10,883 nt of DNA from Bacteroidales bacterium (GCA_012518765.1 JAAYRN010000131.1:1-10883); one strand, 5' to 3'; positions 1 to 8,118 are shown, numbered from the stretch's first letter. Notes: a model not told the origin generated them from the sequence alone. Translations and numbers: made by a program.

Positions 1-54
1 TTAAACAAAGAAAATGACGATATAAATTTAAATTACAAATCAGAAAATGTGTTT
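1..54. other. Short AT-rich flank after the GlmU-like gene
   Basis: These 54 bases lie downstream of the GlmU-like stop codon at the left edge. They are very AT-rich. I see no start codon opening a convincing frame and no GC-containing hairpin followed by a T-run, so neither a gene nor a terminator can be supported here. Confidence 0.5.
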
Positions 55-1257
55 TTATAAAATAATCAGGTTGGGCAATCGGGTTTCTTGATTGTTTTTT
101 AGGTAGTTGTGTATTTCAAAAAGTATATTTTTTTCTGTTTCATCAAAGACTACATTTCTACGTTTATATACTTTTTCGGCTACGGCAATCAATTTATCTA
201 TATAACCTTCTTGGAAACCTTTGGGACCTCCCCATAAAAAAGAAGGCACAAAATTGGGCATGTATCCTGAGCCAAACAAATTGGAACCCACGCCTATTAC
301 AGTTCCTGTGTTAAACATGGTATTGATTCCACATTTGACATGGTCGCCCATTATTAAACCACAAAATTGCAAGCCTGTTTTTATAAATTTCTGCTCAGCA
401 CAACTCCATAATTTCACTTCGCTGTAATCGTTTTTCAGATTGGAAGTATTGGTGTCAGCTCCTATATTACACCATTCGCCAATGACGGAATTACCCATAA
501 AACCATCGTGGGCTTTGTTGGTATATCCAAATATAACTACGTTGTTAATTTCTCCTCCTACTTTTGAATGAGGACCTATGGTAGTAGAATCGTATACTTT
601 AGCTCCTAATTTCAACTGTGAACCTTCGCACAAAGCCAAACTTCCGCGTATTAAACTCCCTTCCATTACCTCCGCATTTTTCCCAATATATACTTTACTG
701 TTTTTTACGTTGATTACCGAGGCTTCTACGATAGCTCCTTCTTCGATAAACAAATTTTGTTTGTCCCCTATCAATACATTGGTTTTGCTCAAAGGTTGAG
801 AGACTTTTCCTTTGGTAATCAATCCAAAATCAAGCAATAACTCGTCTTCGTTTTGGTGAAAAATATCCCATACTTGCGATACTACTCGTATGTTTTCTTT
901 AAATTCTATTTTTTTACCACTATAATCGTTTAATTGTTGCGGAATATTTTCGACACAATGTGCCAAAATTTCTTCGTTTTTTACCAATGTTTGTCCTAAT
1001 TTCAAGGATTTTACTGCTTCTACCAATTCATCGGTGGGGCATAAAGTTCCTGCTATCAATAGGTTTTTTTCTGTTGTTTTTAAAGGGAATTTTTTAGATA
1101 AATAAGGTTCTGTTAGGCTTGAGGTTTTTACTCCTAATCGTTTTTCCCATTTTTCTCTGATTGTCAATATGCCTATGCGTATATCTGCCTGTGGGCGTGT
1201 ATAGGTAAAGGGTAAAAGGTGGTTTCGGTAATGATTGTCGAATAAAACTACGTTCAT
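55..1257 (-). CDS. GlmU-like sugar nucleotidyltransferase / left-handed beta-helix acyltransferase
   Basis: A 400-residue protein of the GlmU-like family typical of Bacteroidota, annotated there as UDP-GlcNAc diphosphorylase/glucosamine-1-phosphate N-acetyltransferase. If that role is right, it makes the UDP-GlcNAc used for peptidoglycan and surface glycans, in the cytoplasm. The N-terminus (residues 1-40) shows the family signature: LFDN, then LLPFTYTRP, then an IGILTIREKW block. The middle (about 60-155) is a divergent nucleotidyltransferase-like region without the canonical LAAGxGTRM loop of classical GlmU. From about 160 to 345 there are hexapeptide-type repeats of a left-handed beta-helix, including GEWCNIGADTNTSNLKNDY (residues 260-278) and FGSGYMPNFVPSF. 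The gene starts 13 bases after obg ends, so the two are probably co-transcribed. Family membership is clear; the exact substrate is known only by analogy, and another nucleotide-sugar reaction is possible. Confidence 0.88.
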   Translation of the reverse strand: MNVVLFDNHYRNHLLPFTYTRPQADIRIGILTIREKWEKRLGVKTSSLTEPYLSKKFPLKTTEKNLLIAGTLCPTDELVEAVKSLKLGQTLVKNEEILAHCVENIPQQLNDYSGKKIEFKENIRVVSQVWDIFHQNEDELLLDFGLITKGKVSQPLSKTNVLIGDKQNLFIEEGAIVEASVINVKNSKVYIGKNAEVMEGSLIRGSLALCEGSQLKLGAKVYDSTTIGPHSKVGGEINNVVIFGYTNKAHDGFMGNSVIGEWCNIGADTNTSNLKNDYSEVKLWSCAEQKFIKTGLQFCGLIMGDHVKCGINTMFNTGTVIGVGSNLFGSGYMPNFVPSFLWGGPKGFQEGYIDKLIAVAEKVYKRRNVVFDETEKNILFEIHNYLKNNQETRLPNLIIL

Positions 1258-1270
1258 GATTTAGCGTATT

Positions 1271-2269
1271 TTAGTTATTTTCATTTAATAGTTTCCACAA
1301 TATGTCTTTGGTTTCGGTTACTCCCATTTGTATGTGGGACGAAAGATAGACTACGGGCAAATCGCTGGGAACTTTCTTTTTAATATTAGTTAGCTCAGTA
1401 TGAGGTATTAAATCGCATTTAGATATGGCAAGTACTCGTTTTTTATCCAATAATTCGGGATTGTATTCTTTGAGTTCGTTTAATAAAACTCTATATTCTT
1501 GTTTGATATTTTCGCTATCAACGGCTATGAGAAACAATAATATTGAATTACGTTCAATATGTCTTAAAAACCTCAATCCCAATCCTTTTCCTTCGGAAGC
1601 TCCCTCTATAATTCCAGGTATATCGGCAACAACAAAAGAATAATTATCTCGATATTTTACCATTCCCAAATTGGGTTTTAGGGTCGTAAAGGGGTAATTG
1701 GCTATTTTGGGTTTGGCGTTGGATACAACTGAAATAAATGTTGATTTGCCGGCATTGGGGAAACCTACCAATCCAACATCGGCTAAAACTTTTAATTCCA
1801 ATATTTTCCAATCTTCGATACCTTCTTCTCCCGGTTGGGAAAATCGTGGCGTTTGAAAAGTTGACGATTTAAAATGCACATTTCCTTTCCCGCCTCGTCC
1901 TCCTTTCATAATAATAATTTCCTGATTATGTTCTAATATTTCGGCTTCTACTTCAAAGGTTTCTGCATTTTTTAAAATAGTTCCCAGCGGTACATCGACT
2001 ATCATATCTTTGCCATCTTTGCCAAAACATTGATTTTTGCTTCCGGATTCTCCATTTTCGGCAAAAACATGTTTGGTATATTTCAGATGCAACAATGTCC
2101 ATAACTGTTTATTACCTCTAAGGATAATGTGTCCTCCCCTCCCTCCATCTCCTCCGTCGGGACCTCCTTTAGCTGTGCGTGCACTGCGTGCTAAATGAGC
2201 CGAGCCACTTCCTCCTTTTCCCGAACGAAAAAAGATTTTTACATAATCGATAAAATTTTCATTTGCCAT
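1271..2269 (-). CDS. obgE: Obg family GTPase, ribosome-associated
   Basis: Obg/CgtA is a conserved, usually essential GTPase that binds the 50S ribosomal subunit and links its late assembly to nutrient and stress state. This 332-residue protein has the N-terminal glycine-rich Obg fold (about residues 1-160, with FFRSGKGGSGS, KGGPDGGDGGRGG and KGGRGGKGN) and then a G domain: G1 GFPNAGKS at 169-176, G2 PFTT at 193-196, G3 DIPG at 216-219, G4 SKCD at 283-286 and G5 SSH at 310-312. G4 has Ser where the general consensus is Asn (NKxD). There is no C-terminal OCT domain, so it is shorter than Bacillus Obg. The start is the ATG that opens MANENFIDYVKIFF, the usual Obg beginning. The GlmU-like gene follows after 13 bases. 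In many Bacteroidota adk lies directly upstream of obg; here an antisense gene intervenes. Confidence 0.96.
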   Translation of the reverse strand: MANENFIDYVKIFFRSGKGGSGSAHLARSARTAKGGPDGGDGGRGGHIILRGNKQLWTLLHLKYTKHVFAENGESGSKNQCFGKDGKDMIVDVPLGTILKNAETFEVEAEILEHNQEIIIMKGGRGGKGNVHFKSSTFQTPRFSQPGEEGIEDWKILELKVLADVGLVGFPNAGKSTFISVVSNAKPKIANYPFTTLKPNLGMVKYRDNYSFVVADIPGIIEGASEGKGLGLRFLRHIERNSILLFLIAVDSENIKQEYRVLLNELKEYNPELLDKKRVLAISKCDLIPHTELTNIKKKVPSDLPVVYLSSHIQMGVTETKDILWKLLNENN

Positions 2270-2449
2270 ATACTGATTTCCTTGTATGAGAGTTAACGAC
2301 TTTTTGTTTTAAAAATTGTTTGTTTACTCATTCGTTATTCTCCTGTTTTTTTAAGAATAAAGGTTAGCAACACCTTGTTTTCTTTTTACGTTTAAACAAT
2401 TATATGAGAATAAAATCGTTATGGAATGTAAATTTTGGCTTTACGTACA
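2270..2449. promoter_or_regulatory. Divergent intergenic region between obg and the LTA synthase-like gene
   Basis: About 180 bases separate two divergently transcribed genes, so promoters for both must lie here or overlap the gene starts. I find no perfect TAnnTTTG on either strand. The nearest plus-strand match is TACGTTTA at 2387-2394, with no TTTG at the proper distance upstream. A five-base-stem inverted repeat (AAGGT at 2360-2364, ACCTT at 2372-2376) is too short to call. No Shine-Dalgarno sequence precedes either start, as is common in Bacteroidota. Confidence 0.4.
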
Positions 2450-4450
2450 ATGAATAGTACCCCATCAAAAAAAGGTATTTTGGATAAATATCCTATTTTA
2501 AAACACATTGTATTCAATGATGTTACTACCCTTGCCTTGAGGTTGCTTATTCTTTATGTTGTCATTTTTATAACCCAAGTTGTATTTTATATTTACAATC
2601 ATGAATCGTTGGGAAACATTACCTTAGCTCAACTTCCTCTTTTACTTAAAGGTTCTATTGTATTTAGCAACATTTCCATTATTTATATAAATAGTCTGTT
2701 TATTGTACTGTCGATGTTGCCGTTTCGATTTCGTGCACACAGGTTGTATCAAAAGATATTATTTTGGATTTACATCATTAGTAATTCTTTAGCCATTGTC
2801 GTATTGAATCTTGCCGATGTAATTTATTTTCATTTTTCTTTAAAACGTTTGACTTCGGAAGAATTATTTTACCTGGAAAACACAAACAATGCTCCCATTG
2901 TTAAAAATGTAATTATGCACGATTGGTGGGTGGTATTACTTGCGGCTGCACTGATATTTTTAATGGTATTTGTTTATAAAAAAATTAAATACCACTCCAC
3001 AAAAATCAAAAAATCTTATGTGTATTATTCTATTAATACACTGATATTGTCTATAGTTATACTCGTTTGCGTAGCGGGTATACGCGGAGGGTTTAGGTTG
3101 GGCTTGAGACCTTATACCTTAAGTAATGCCGCTTTTTATACCGAAAATCCACAGCAGGCTAATCTTATACTAAGTAATCCATTTTGTGTATTGAGAACCT
3201 TACAAGTAAAGGCATTAGATAATCCGCATTACTTTGACGAAAAAGAAGTAAATGCCATTTTCACCCCCTATCATTATCCAAAAACACCTTCGGTTTATCA
3301 TTTTGACAAGCCCAATGTTATGATTTTTATCATGGAAAGTTTTAGTAAAGAACATTCTAAATTTTACTGCCCAGAGCTTTATAGCGAGGAAGAGGGTTTT
3401 ACTCCTTTTTTAGATTCTTTGATGGGACAGAGTTATGTATTTACTCAGGCTTTTTCAAACGGCATGAAATCTATTGATGCTCTGCCTTCTATACTAACAT
3501 CCATTCCTTCTTATAAACGTTCTTTTGTTTTACTTCCCCAATCCTTAGCCACCACAGAGGGTTTGCCCAAGATACTAAACAATCAAGGATATGGCACTTA
3601 CTTTTTTTGTGGTGCCGAAAAAAACTCCATGGGTTTTGAGGCTTATGCTAAAATAGCGGGAATAAATACTTTTTATTCTCGCAATGATTTTGAAGCTGAA
3701 AGAAAAGTTGATGCCCTCACAGTTGAACCTTATTGGGGAGTATTTGATGTGCCTTTTTTTCAATACGTTGCCGATAAATTAGAGGATATTTCTCCTCCAT
3801 TTTTTGCTTCGGTTTTTAATTTGACCTCTCATCATCCCTACGTTATCCCAGCCGACTATGAAGACAAAGTACCTCAAGGACATACATTAATTCATAAATG
3901 CGTAGCATATACCGATTTGGCTTTTCGGAAATTTTTCGATAGAGCAAAAAATCAGCCTTGGTTTAAAAATACTATCTTTGTTTTTATTGCCGACCATGTT
4001 TCTCCTCAAAAATATGCAGAAATAACCAATACGCCTAAGGGCTCAACGGCTATTTTTTATTTTATATATGCACCGGGTTCAAACCTAAAAGGATTGGATA
4101 GTAGCGTTACCCAACAATTAGATGTAATGCCTACTTTATTGGGCTTGATTGGACATCAAAAACCTTATTTTGCTTTTGGTAGAGATGTGTTTAATGAAAA
4201 AGAACGCTTCCCTATGGCATCAAATTATATAAACCAACTGTACCAATGTATCACCGACGATATTAGTATTTATCTTAGCGACAAAGGCATACAATCAGCT
4301 TATTCCGCCGCCGACTTATATCAGGAAGATAATATAGTTGAACAAAACTCTGAAAGTCAGCAAAAAGCATTGTTACAATTAAAGGCTTTGCTACAATCTT
4401 ATTTCAACCACGTAAACGATAAAAAATATATAGTACCTGAGTCTAAATAA
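2450..4450 (+). CDS. LTA synthase family membrane phosphoglycerol transferase-like protein (sulfatase fold)
   Basis: A 666-residue polytopic enzyme and the only plus-strand gene. I chose the ATG at 2450 (MNSTPSKKGILDKY); a TTG at 2435 would add only five residues. Five hydrophobic segments lie at about 28-49, 70-92, 104-128, 159-177 and 193-211, followed by an extracytoplasmic alkaline-phosphatase-like domain from about 285. Candidate catalytic features, numbered from the ATG, are the metal-site glutamate in IMESFSKE (E296), a presumed nucleophile Ser341 in SNGMKSIDALPSIL (Thr in Staphylococcus LtaS), SHHPY (His461-462) and IADH (Asp515-His516). Gram-positive relatives move glycerol-phosphate from phosphatidylglycerol to teichoic acid. 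Gram-negative bacteria lack LTA, so the target here is probably another envelope glycan or lipid (inference). Its last 8 bases overlap the convergent adenylate kinase gene. Family confidence is high, substrate unknown. Confidence 0.9.
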   Translation: MNSTPSKKGILDKYPILKHIVFNDVTTLALRLLILYVVIFITQVVFYIYNHESLGNITLAQLPLLLKGSIVFSNISIIYINSLFIVLSMLPFRFRAHRLYQKILFWIYIISNSLAIVVLNLADVIYFHFSLKRLTSEELFYLENTNNAPIVKNVIMHDWWVVLLAAALIFLMVFVYKKIKYHSTKIKKSYVYYSINTLILSIVILVCVAGIRGGFRLGLRPYTLSNAAFYTENPQQANLILSNPFCVLRTLQVKALDNPHYFDEKEVNAIFTPYHYPKTPSVYHFDKPNVMIFIMESFSKEHSKFYCPELYSEEEGFTPFLDSLMGQSYVFTQAFSNGMKSIDALPSILTSIPSYKRSFVLLPQSLATTEGLPKILNNQGYGTYFFCGAEKNSMGFEAYAKIAGINTFYSRNDFEAERKVDALTVEPYWGVFDVPFFQYVADKLEDISPPFFASVFNLTSHHPYVIPADYEDKVPQGHTLIHKCVAYTDLAFRKFFDRAKNQPWFKNTIFVFIADHVSPQKYAEITNTPKGSTAIFYFIYAPGSNLKGLDSSVTQQLDVMPTLLGLIGHQKPYFAFGRDVFNEKERFPMASNYINQLYQCITDDISIYLSDKGIQSAYSAADLYQEDNIVEQNSESQQKALLQLKALLQSYFNHVNDKKYIVPESK

Positions 4451-5612
4451 TTTTTTTCAATGATTTTAATACAATTTCTTCCAATCGTTCGGCTACTTCT
4501 TCGGGGGTTCCCATTCCATTGACTCGGATTAGTTTGTTTTTACTTTTAAAATACTTGATAACCGAATTTATTTTTGTTTCAAATTCTTCCATTCTTCCTA
4601 TGATCAAATCGGTAGTTAAATCGTAGGGGCGTGCATCATCGGTTTGTGATCTTTTAGATAATCGTTTAAAACAGTGCAACATAGGTACATCTAAGTAAAT
4701 GACCAAGGAAATGGAATCGTTCATTCTTCTTAGCATTCCCTCTAAAATATAGGTTTGAATTAGTGTGCGGGGAAATCCTTTGAAAATATAACCTCTATTT
4801 TCACTGTAGGTTGCCATTTCTTCTTCAACAAGTTTGATAATCAACTCATCGGGAACACTTATTCCATTTGCATACAAGGATTTTATATTTTTCCCAATTT
4901 CGGTATTTTTATTAATTTCAGCCAGCAATAATTCCCCGGTTGACAAATAGTGAAAGTTATGTTTTTTGGCAAAAATTTCGCCCTGTGTTCCCTTACCCGA
5001 ACCAGGTCTGCCTATTAATACAATGTGAGACGAAGAATCTTTAACAGCATTATCAATCACATTTTCAACTCGCTCAAACACTTCCTCTTCCTTCCCTACT
5101 CCTTCAATGTTGGTAAATACATTTTTAGTTTTATAGAATTGAATTACAGGTAGTGTTTTGCTTTTATATTCCTTAAAACGTTCTTGTATGACTTCTATAT
5201 TATCATCGCTTCTTCCCTCTATGTGTGCCCTGCCCAAAAGTCGCCTTGTAAGTTCTTCTTTAGGAACGTCTAAGGCTATAACCATGTTTAACGAAGTGTT
5301 TAATTTCAACAACAATCCTTCTAAAATATAAGCCTGTACCAAGGTTCGAGGAAACCCGTCAAACAAAAATCCATTGGCATCTTTATTCTCAATAAGTTTA
5401 GATTCTAATATTTCAACTACCAATTCATCAGGGACTAAATGCCCTTTGTCTATCAATGTTTTTGCCTCTATGCCGAGGGGAGTTTCTTTCGCTATTTGAT
5501 CCCGTAAAATTTCACCCGTAGAAATATATTCTAATTTATATTTTTTCAATAACATTTTCGATTGGGTACCTTTTCCTGAACCTGGGGATCCAAATAGTAC
5601 AATGTTCAACAT
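4443..5612 (-). CDS. adk: Tandem (double-domain) adenylate kinase
   Basis: Adenylate kinase interconverts ATP + AMP and 2 ADP in the cytoplasm; usual bacterial forms are 190-220 residues. This one is 389 residues and holds two complete kinase domains in tandem. Domain 1 (1-190) looks fully active: P-loop GSPGSGKGT (8-16), STGE with Arg37, DGFPRT (85-90) and a short LID without zinc cysteines containing R128, R134, DD136-137 and R145. Domain 2 (195-389) keeps the P-loop GRPGSGKGT (201-209), GFPRT (279-283) and LID arginines (R321, R328, R340). However, the Arg equivalent to 37 is Leu230 and the Asp equivalent to 85 is Lys278. Both domains share the phrase YILEG after GFPRTL(V/I)Q, which suggests duplication rather than fusion of unrelated kinases. 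It lies 12 bases after the T9SS protein gene and overlaps the LTA synthase-like gene by 8 bases at its end. Confidence 0.93.
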   Translation of the reverse strand: MLNIVLFGSPGSGKGTQSKMLLKKYKLEYISTGEILRDQIAKETPLGIEAKTLIDKGHLVPDELVVEILESKLIENKDANGFLFDGFPRTLVQAYILEGLLLKLNTSLNMVIALDVPKEELTRRLLGRAHIEGRSDDNIEVIQERFKEYKSKTLPVIQFYKTKNVFTNIEGVGKEEEVFERVENVIDNAVKDSSSHIVLIGRPGSGKGTQGEIFAKKHNFHYLSTGELLLAEINKNTEIGKNIKSLYANGISVPDELIIKLVEEEMATYSENRGYIFKGFPRTLIQTYILEGMLRRMNDSISLVIYLDVPMLHCFKRLSKRSQTDDARPYDLTTDLIIGRMEEFETKINSVIKYFKSKNKLIRVNGMGTPEEVAERLEEIVLKSLKKII

Positions 5613-5624
5613 AAATGAAGTGTT

Positions 5625-7781
5625 TTAATGATTAATAATAAATTTGTTGAGTCGTGTTTCTTTTGTTTGTTTGTGATAGGTTTTTAAAATATAAAATCCT
5701 GATTTATAATTTGAAACGTCTATATCTTCAGTAAACGGATGACTATAAATTTTTTGTCCATTTATACTATAAATTTCTATATGTATATCGCTTTGCTCCA
5801 CAGAATTAGACAGCAATATTTTTAGTTTATCGTTAACTGGATTGGGATAAAGTGTAACATCAAATCTGTGGTCGGGCGATGTATTTTCAATCGAAGTTGG
5901 TATCCATGCTTTACCCACAAAAGGACGCAACATGGGAGTTCCCGATAAGAAACTATTTGTCCAAAAATTATCTATTTTATAAAAAACATGTTCGCTACTA
6001 TTGTTATTTTGATCAAATCCTACGTTTAAATAATTTTTTGTATCAATCTGATAACCAATATAAAATTTTCCAGAAATGGGAACAGCCTCTTGCAAATAAT
6101 ATTGTTGGAATCCGTATAATTCGTTGCTATATTCTTGTGTTATTAACTCACTATACAGTTCTTTACCGGGCAAATTGCTACTATCAGCCCATACGCTTAG
6201 GGTAAATTGAAAATCGTTGGCATCGTCTAATACATGATTGATATACATAGCTATAGCTCGTAATGTATCCTCGTGATTTAGCGTAAATCTCATTGCCATT
6301 GCCGTTCTGTGTGAGTAAGGATTTATAACGGTGTATCCCGATTCGGGAGTACCATCATCGTAGGCGTAGTAATTGTAAAATTTTTGTTGAAATACAGCGG
6401 TATCGTTGTTGGCATTTTTGTCTCCACTTCCTGCTTCTCTGAAAACATGTATTAGATTAAACACGGCACTGTCGTTGTTATCCGAAGGAAAAGTAAATGA
6501 AAAAGGAGGTGATGCGTGAGGTTGATACGTTTGAAAACCCACATCGTGTACGGGCGAAATGTTGTAAGAACCTCCGCTATAATTATGAATTATTTGATTG
6601 TTTTTATCGGTAATAAAATAATCGTAATACGTATTTTTTACAACATAAGATAGGTTTGATAGTTTTATCTTAAATTCTTTTCGCGTTTCAGCTCCTTGGT
6701 TGTTTTTAAACTGCGACCAAGGCATGGATTGGTAATTTTTTAAAATACTTCCAGGGTTTTCTGAAAAAGCTACGTCGTCAATATCTGTATTTGCTATGGT
6801 TCTGGCTCTGTCTAAACGTACATAATCGATATTCCAAAAATCGACATTGCTTGCCCAAGTGGGATTATTTTCGGTGTATTCTAAGGAGGCATAATTTCGA
6901 AATCGGAATTGAAATCCTTGATTAAAGAACACAGAATCAGTGATTGGAATAAACACTTGACGAAATAATAATTTATTAGTATCCAAATTGTATCTATGGA
7001 TAAATGTATCCAATACCATTCCTTCGGTTGCCCATATTTTCTCCCACTTTGTTTCTACCATCAACACGGAATCACAGGGTAAGTATATGGTATCGCCTTT
7101 TTCATAATCTTTGGTTACTATAACAAATAGATTAGGGTCGCAAAGGCTGTAAATGGTATCACCTACCGAAAAAACGGTATCGGTTATGTAAAGCATTTTT
7201 GTATAATAAGCAAGTATGGTATCGCCTGTGTAATAACCAAATTCGAGAATTAGAGAGTCCCCTCTTTCGGGTGCATCGCCCAATTTACTCCAAGGTTTTC
7301 CAATAATACCACCTCCTGGCTGATAGAAAAAGCTAAAATACAGAGAATCATCAACTGTTAGTTCCTTAGGGAATGGAGAAAAAATAGAATCTAAACGAAT
7401 GGGGCGTGAACTTAAAGTATCGGCAGGAAAGGCTGTTTGACGTGCGTGTTCGTATATTTTTCCGTAGGCATCTACTGCGTCTAAGGTTGCCACTCCTATG
7501 GTAGGAGGATTAATTCCAAAACTCTGATTTATAAACACATGATTGTCTATCCACAAGGCTGTATCGGGATAAATTCCTTGTGTAGAAAAATCGTCTGAAA
7601 AAGGAATTAAAAGCGAAGGATAGGCTATAATTTTATCTACAGATTTTTGTTGTTGAATCGTTTCGCTTTGTAATACTGATGTTTTTTGAATGTTCGACTT
7701 TAATCCAGTTAGTACTTCCTGAGCGTTTAATTTATTTAAAAATAACAGTCCTATAGCTGTGTAAAATAATACCTTTTTCAT
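5625..7781 (-). CDS. Secreted T9SS type A sorting domain protein of unknown function
   Basis: I place the start at the ATG at 7781 (718 residues). It gives a clean signal peptide MKKVLFYTAIGLLFLNKLNA with likely cleavage before Gln21; an ATG at 7847 would put 22 residues in front of it. The last 80 residues form a type IX secretion C-terminal domain: LYPNPVNDKLKI, a beta-rich IEIYSINGQKIYS, then NYKSGFYILKTY and a basic KETRLNKFIINH end. The protein should therefore cross the inner membrane by Sec and the outer membrane by T9SS, to be released or surface-anchored. The body is beta-rich, with FRFRNYASLEY, WNIDYVRLD and YDDGTPESGY; it resembles uncharacterised conserved Bacteroidota proteins and shows no enzyme motif I recognise. 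Residues 186-248 hold three approximate GDTI repeats. adk follows after 12 bases and may be co-transcribed. Confidence 0.85.
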   Translation of the reverse strand: MKKVLFYTAIGLLFLNKLNAQEVLTGLKSNIQKTSVLQSETIQQQKSVDKIIAYPSLLIPFSDDFSTQGIYPDTALWIDNHVFINQSFGINPPTIGVATLDAVDAYGKIYEHARQTAFPADTLSSRPIRLDSIFSPFPKELTVDDSLYFSFFYQPGGGIIGKPWSKLGDAPERGDSLILEFGYYTGDTILAYYTKMLYITDTVFSVGDTIYSLCDPNLFVIVTKDYEKGDTIYLPCDSVLMVETKWEKIWATEGMVLDTFIHRYNLDTNKLLFRQVFIPITDSVFFNQGFQFRFRNYASLEYTENNPTWASNVDFWNIDYVRLDRARTIANTDIDDVAFSENPGSILKNYQSMPWSQFKNNQGAETRKEFKIKLSNLSYVVKNTYYDYFITDKNNQIIHNYSGGSYNISPVHDVGFQTYQPHASPPFSFTFPSDNNDSAVFNLIHVFREAGSGDKNANNDTAVFQQKFYNYYAYDDGTPESGYTVINPYSHRTAMAMRFTLNHEDTLRAIAMYINHVLDDANDFQFTLSVWADSSNLPGKELYSELITQEYSNELYGFQQYYLQEAVPISGKFYIGYQIDTKNYLNVGFDQNNNSSEHVFYKIDNFWTNSFLSGTPMLRPFVGKAWIPTSIENTSPDHRFDVTLYPNPVNDKLKILLSNSVEQSDIHIEIYSINGQKIYSHPFTEDIDVSNYKSGFYILKTYHKQTKETRLNKFIINH
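7038..7226 (-). repeat. Threefold in-frame GDTI repeat inside the T9SS protein
   Basis: Three consecutive units of about 21, 22 and 20 residues each begin with GDTI, encoded at 7215-7226, 7152-7163 and 7086-7097, so the period is 63 then 66 bases. The twelve bases for GDTI are identical in units 1 and 3 and differ at two positions in unit 2. Units 2 and 3 match best: GDTIYslCD...L.V..TK..EK against GDTIYlpCD...L.V..TK.EK. Unit 1 shares little beyond its first four residues. This looks like a local duplication that has since drifted. Confidence 0.6.
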
Positions 7782-7860
7782 TACGATGAAATTTATACAA
7801 TAAAACGTTTTTATCAGATAACTATTGTATTGAATTGGGTTTTTCAATGTAGTTGTTTTA

Positions 7861-7903
7861 TTAATAAAAAAATAATCATGCCATAGGAAACAGCATGATT
7901 ATT
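7861..7903 (-). terminator. Intrinsic terminator of the ftsE-GT-flavin reductase-rubredoxin unit
   Basis: A perfect 11-base inverted repeat (AATAATCATGC at 7871-7881 and GCATGATTATT at 7893-7903) encloses an 11-base loop. On the minus strand the hairpin is followed at once by a run of T residues (7870 to 7865, then ATTAA). It begins 27 bases past the rubredoxin stop codon and lies before the start of the T9SS protein gene, as expected for a rho-independent terminator reading leftwards. Confidence 0.8.
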
Positions 7904-7930
7904 AACATTGTTGTGCGAATGAATCCTATC

Positions 7931-8101
7931 TTAATCTATGGGAGTAAAATCTTCTTTTCCTACTCCGCATAAAGGGCATGTCCAGTCGTCTGGAATATCT
8001 TCAAAAGCAGTTCCTGGTTTTATTCCAGTTTCTTCGTCTCCAGTTTCGGGGTCATACACATAGCCGCATACGTCGCATTCATACTTTTTTAATGTAGCCA
8101 T
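7931..8101 (-). CDS. Rubredoxin
   Basis: A 56-residue iron protein that carries single electrons in the cytoplasm through a mononuclear Fe(Cys)4 site. The product opens with MATLKKYECDVCGYVYDPE and has both cysteine pairs in standard form, C9-x-x-C12-G and C42-P-L-C45-G. It also has the family's usual aromatic and turn residues: Tyr14, Tyr16, Asp17-Pro18, Gly21-Asp22, Pro29-Gly30, Phe33, Pro37, Asp39-Trp40 and Phe52. Its length and spacing are ordinary for type I rubredoxin. The gene starts 17 bases after the flavin reductase-like gene ends and is followed by a strong terminator, so it is the last gene of its unit. Known partners of rubredoxins include NAD(P)H-dependent reductases, flavodiiron proteins, rubrerythrin and superoxide reductase; none of the last three is in this window. 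Confidence 0.97.
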   Translation of the reverse strand: MATLKKYECDVCGYVYDPETGDEETGIKPGTAFEDIPDDWTCPLCGVGKEDFTPID

Positions 8102-8118
8102 AATTTTGAATTTTTTAG

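Noticed and set aside
221..799. Plus-strand open frames opposite the GlmU-like gene
   Set aside because: They have no recognisable domains and lie antisense to a well-supported family protein.
2360..2376. Small hairpin AAGGT/ACCTT followed by T-rich sequence
   Set aside because: The stem is only five base pairs, and it lies in a divergent intergenic region with no gene ending on the plus strand upstream, so a terminator makes no sense.
2435..2449. TTG start adding five residues to the LTA synthase-like protein
   Set aside because: An in-frame ATG lies only 15 bases downstream and TTG starts are uncommon; the extra residues carry no family feature.
5879..6205. 108-codon plus-strand frame opposite the T9SS protein
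   Set aside because: Its translation has no recognisable motif or signal, and the opposite strand encodes a coherent beta-rich secreted protein.
7782..7847. Upstream ATG at 7847 extending the T9SS protein by 22 residues
   Set aside because: The extension would bury the typical signal peptide beginning MKKVLFYTAIG; the ATG at 7781 gives a normal N-terminus for an exported Bacteroidota protein.
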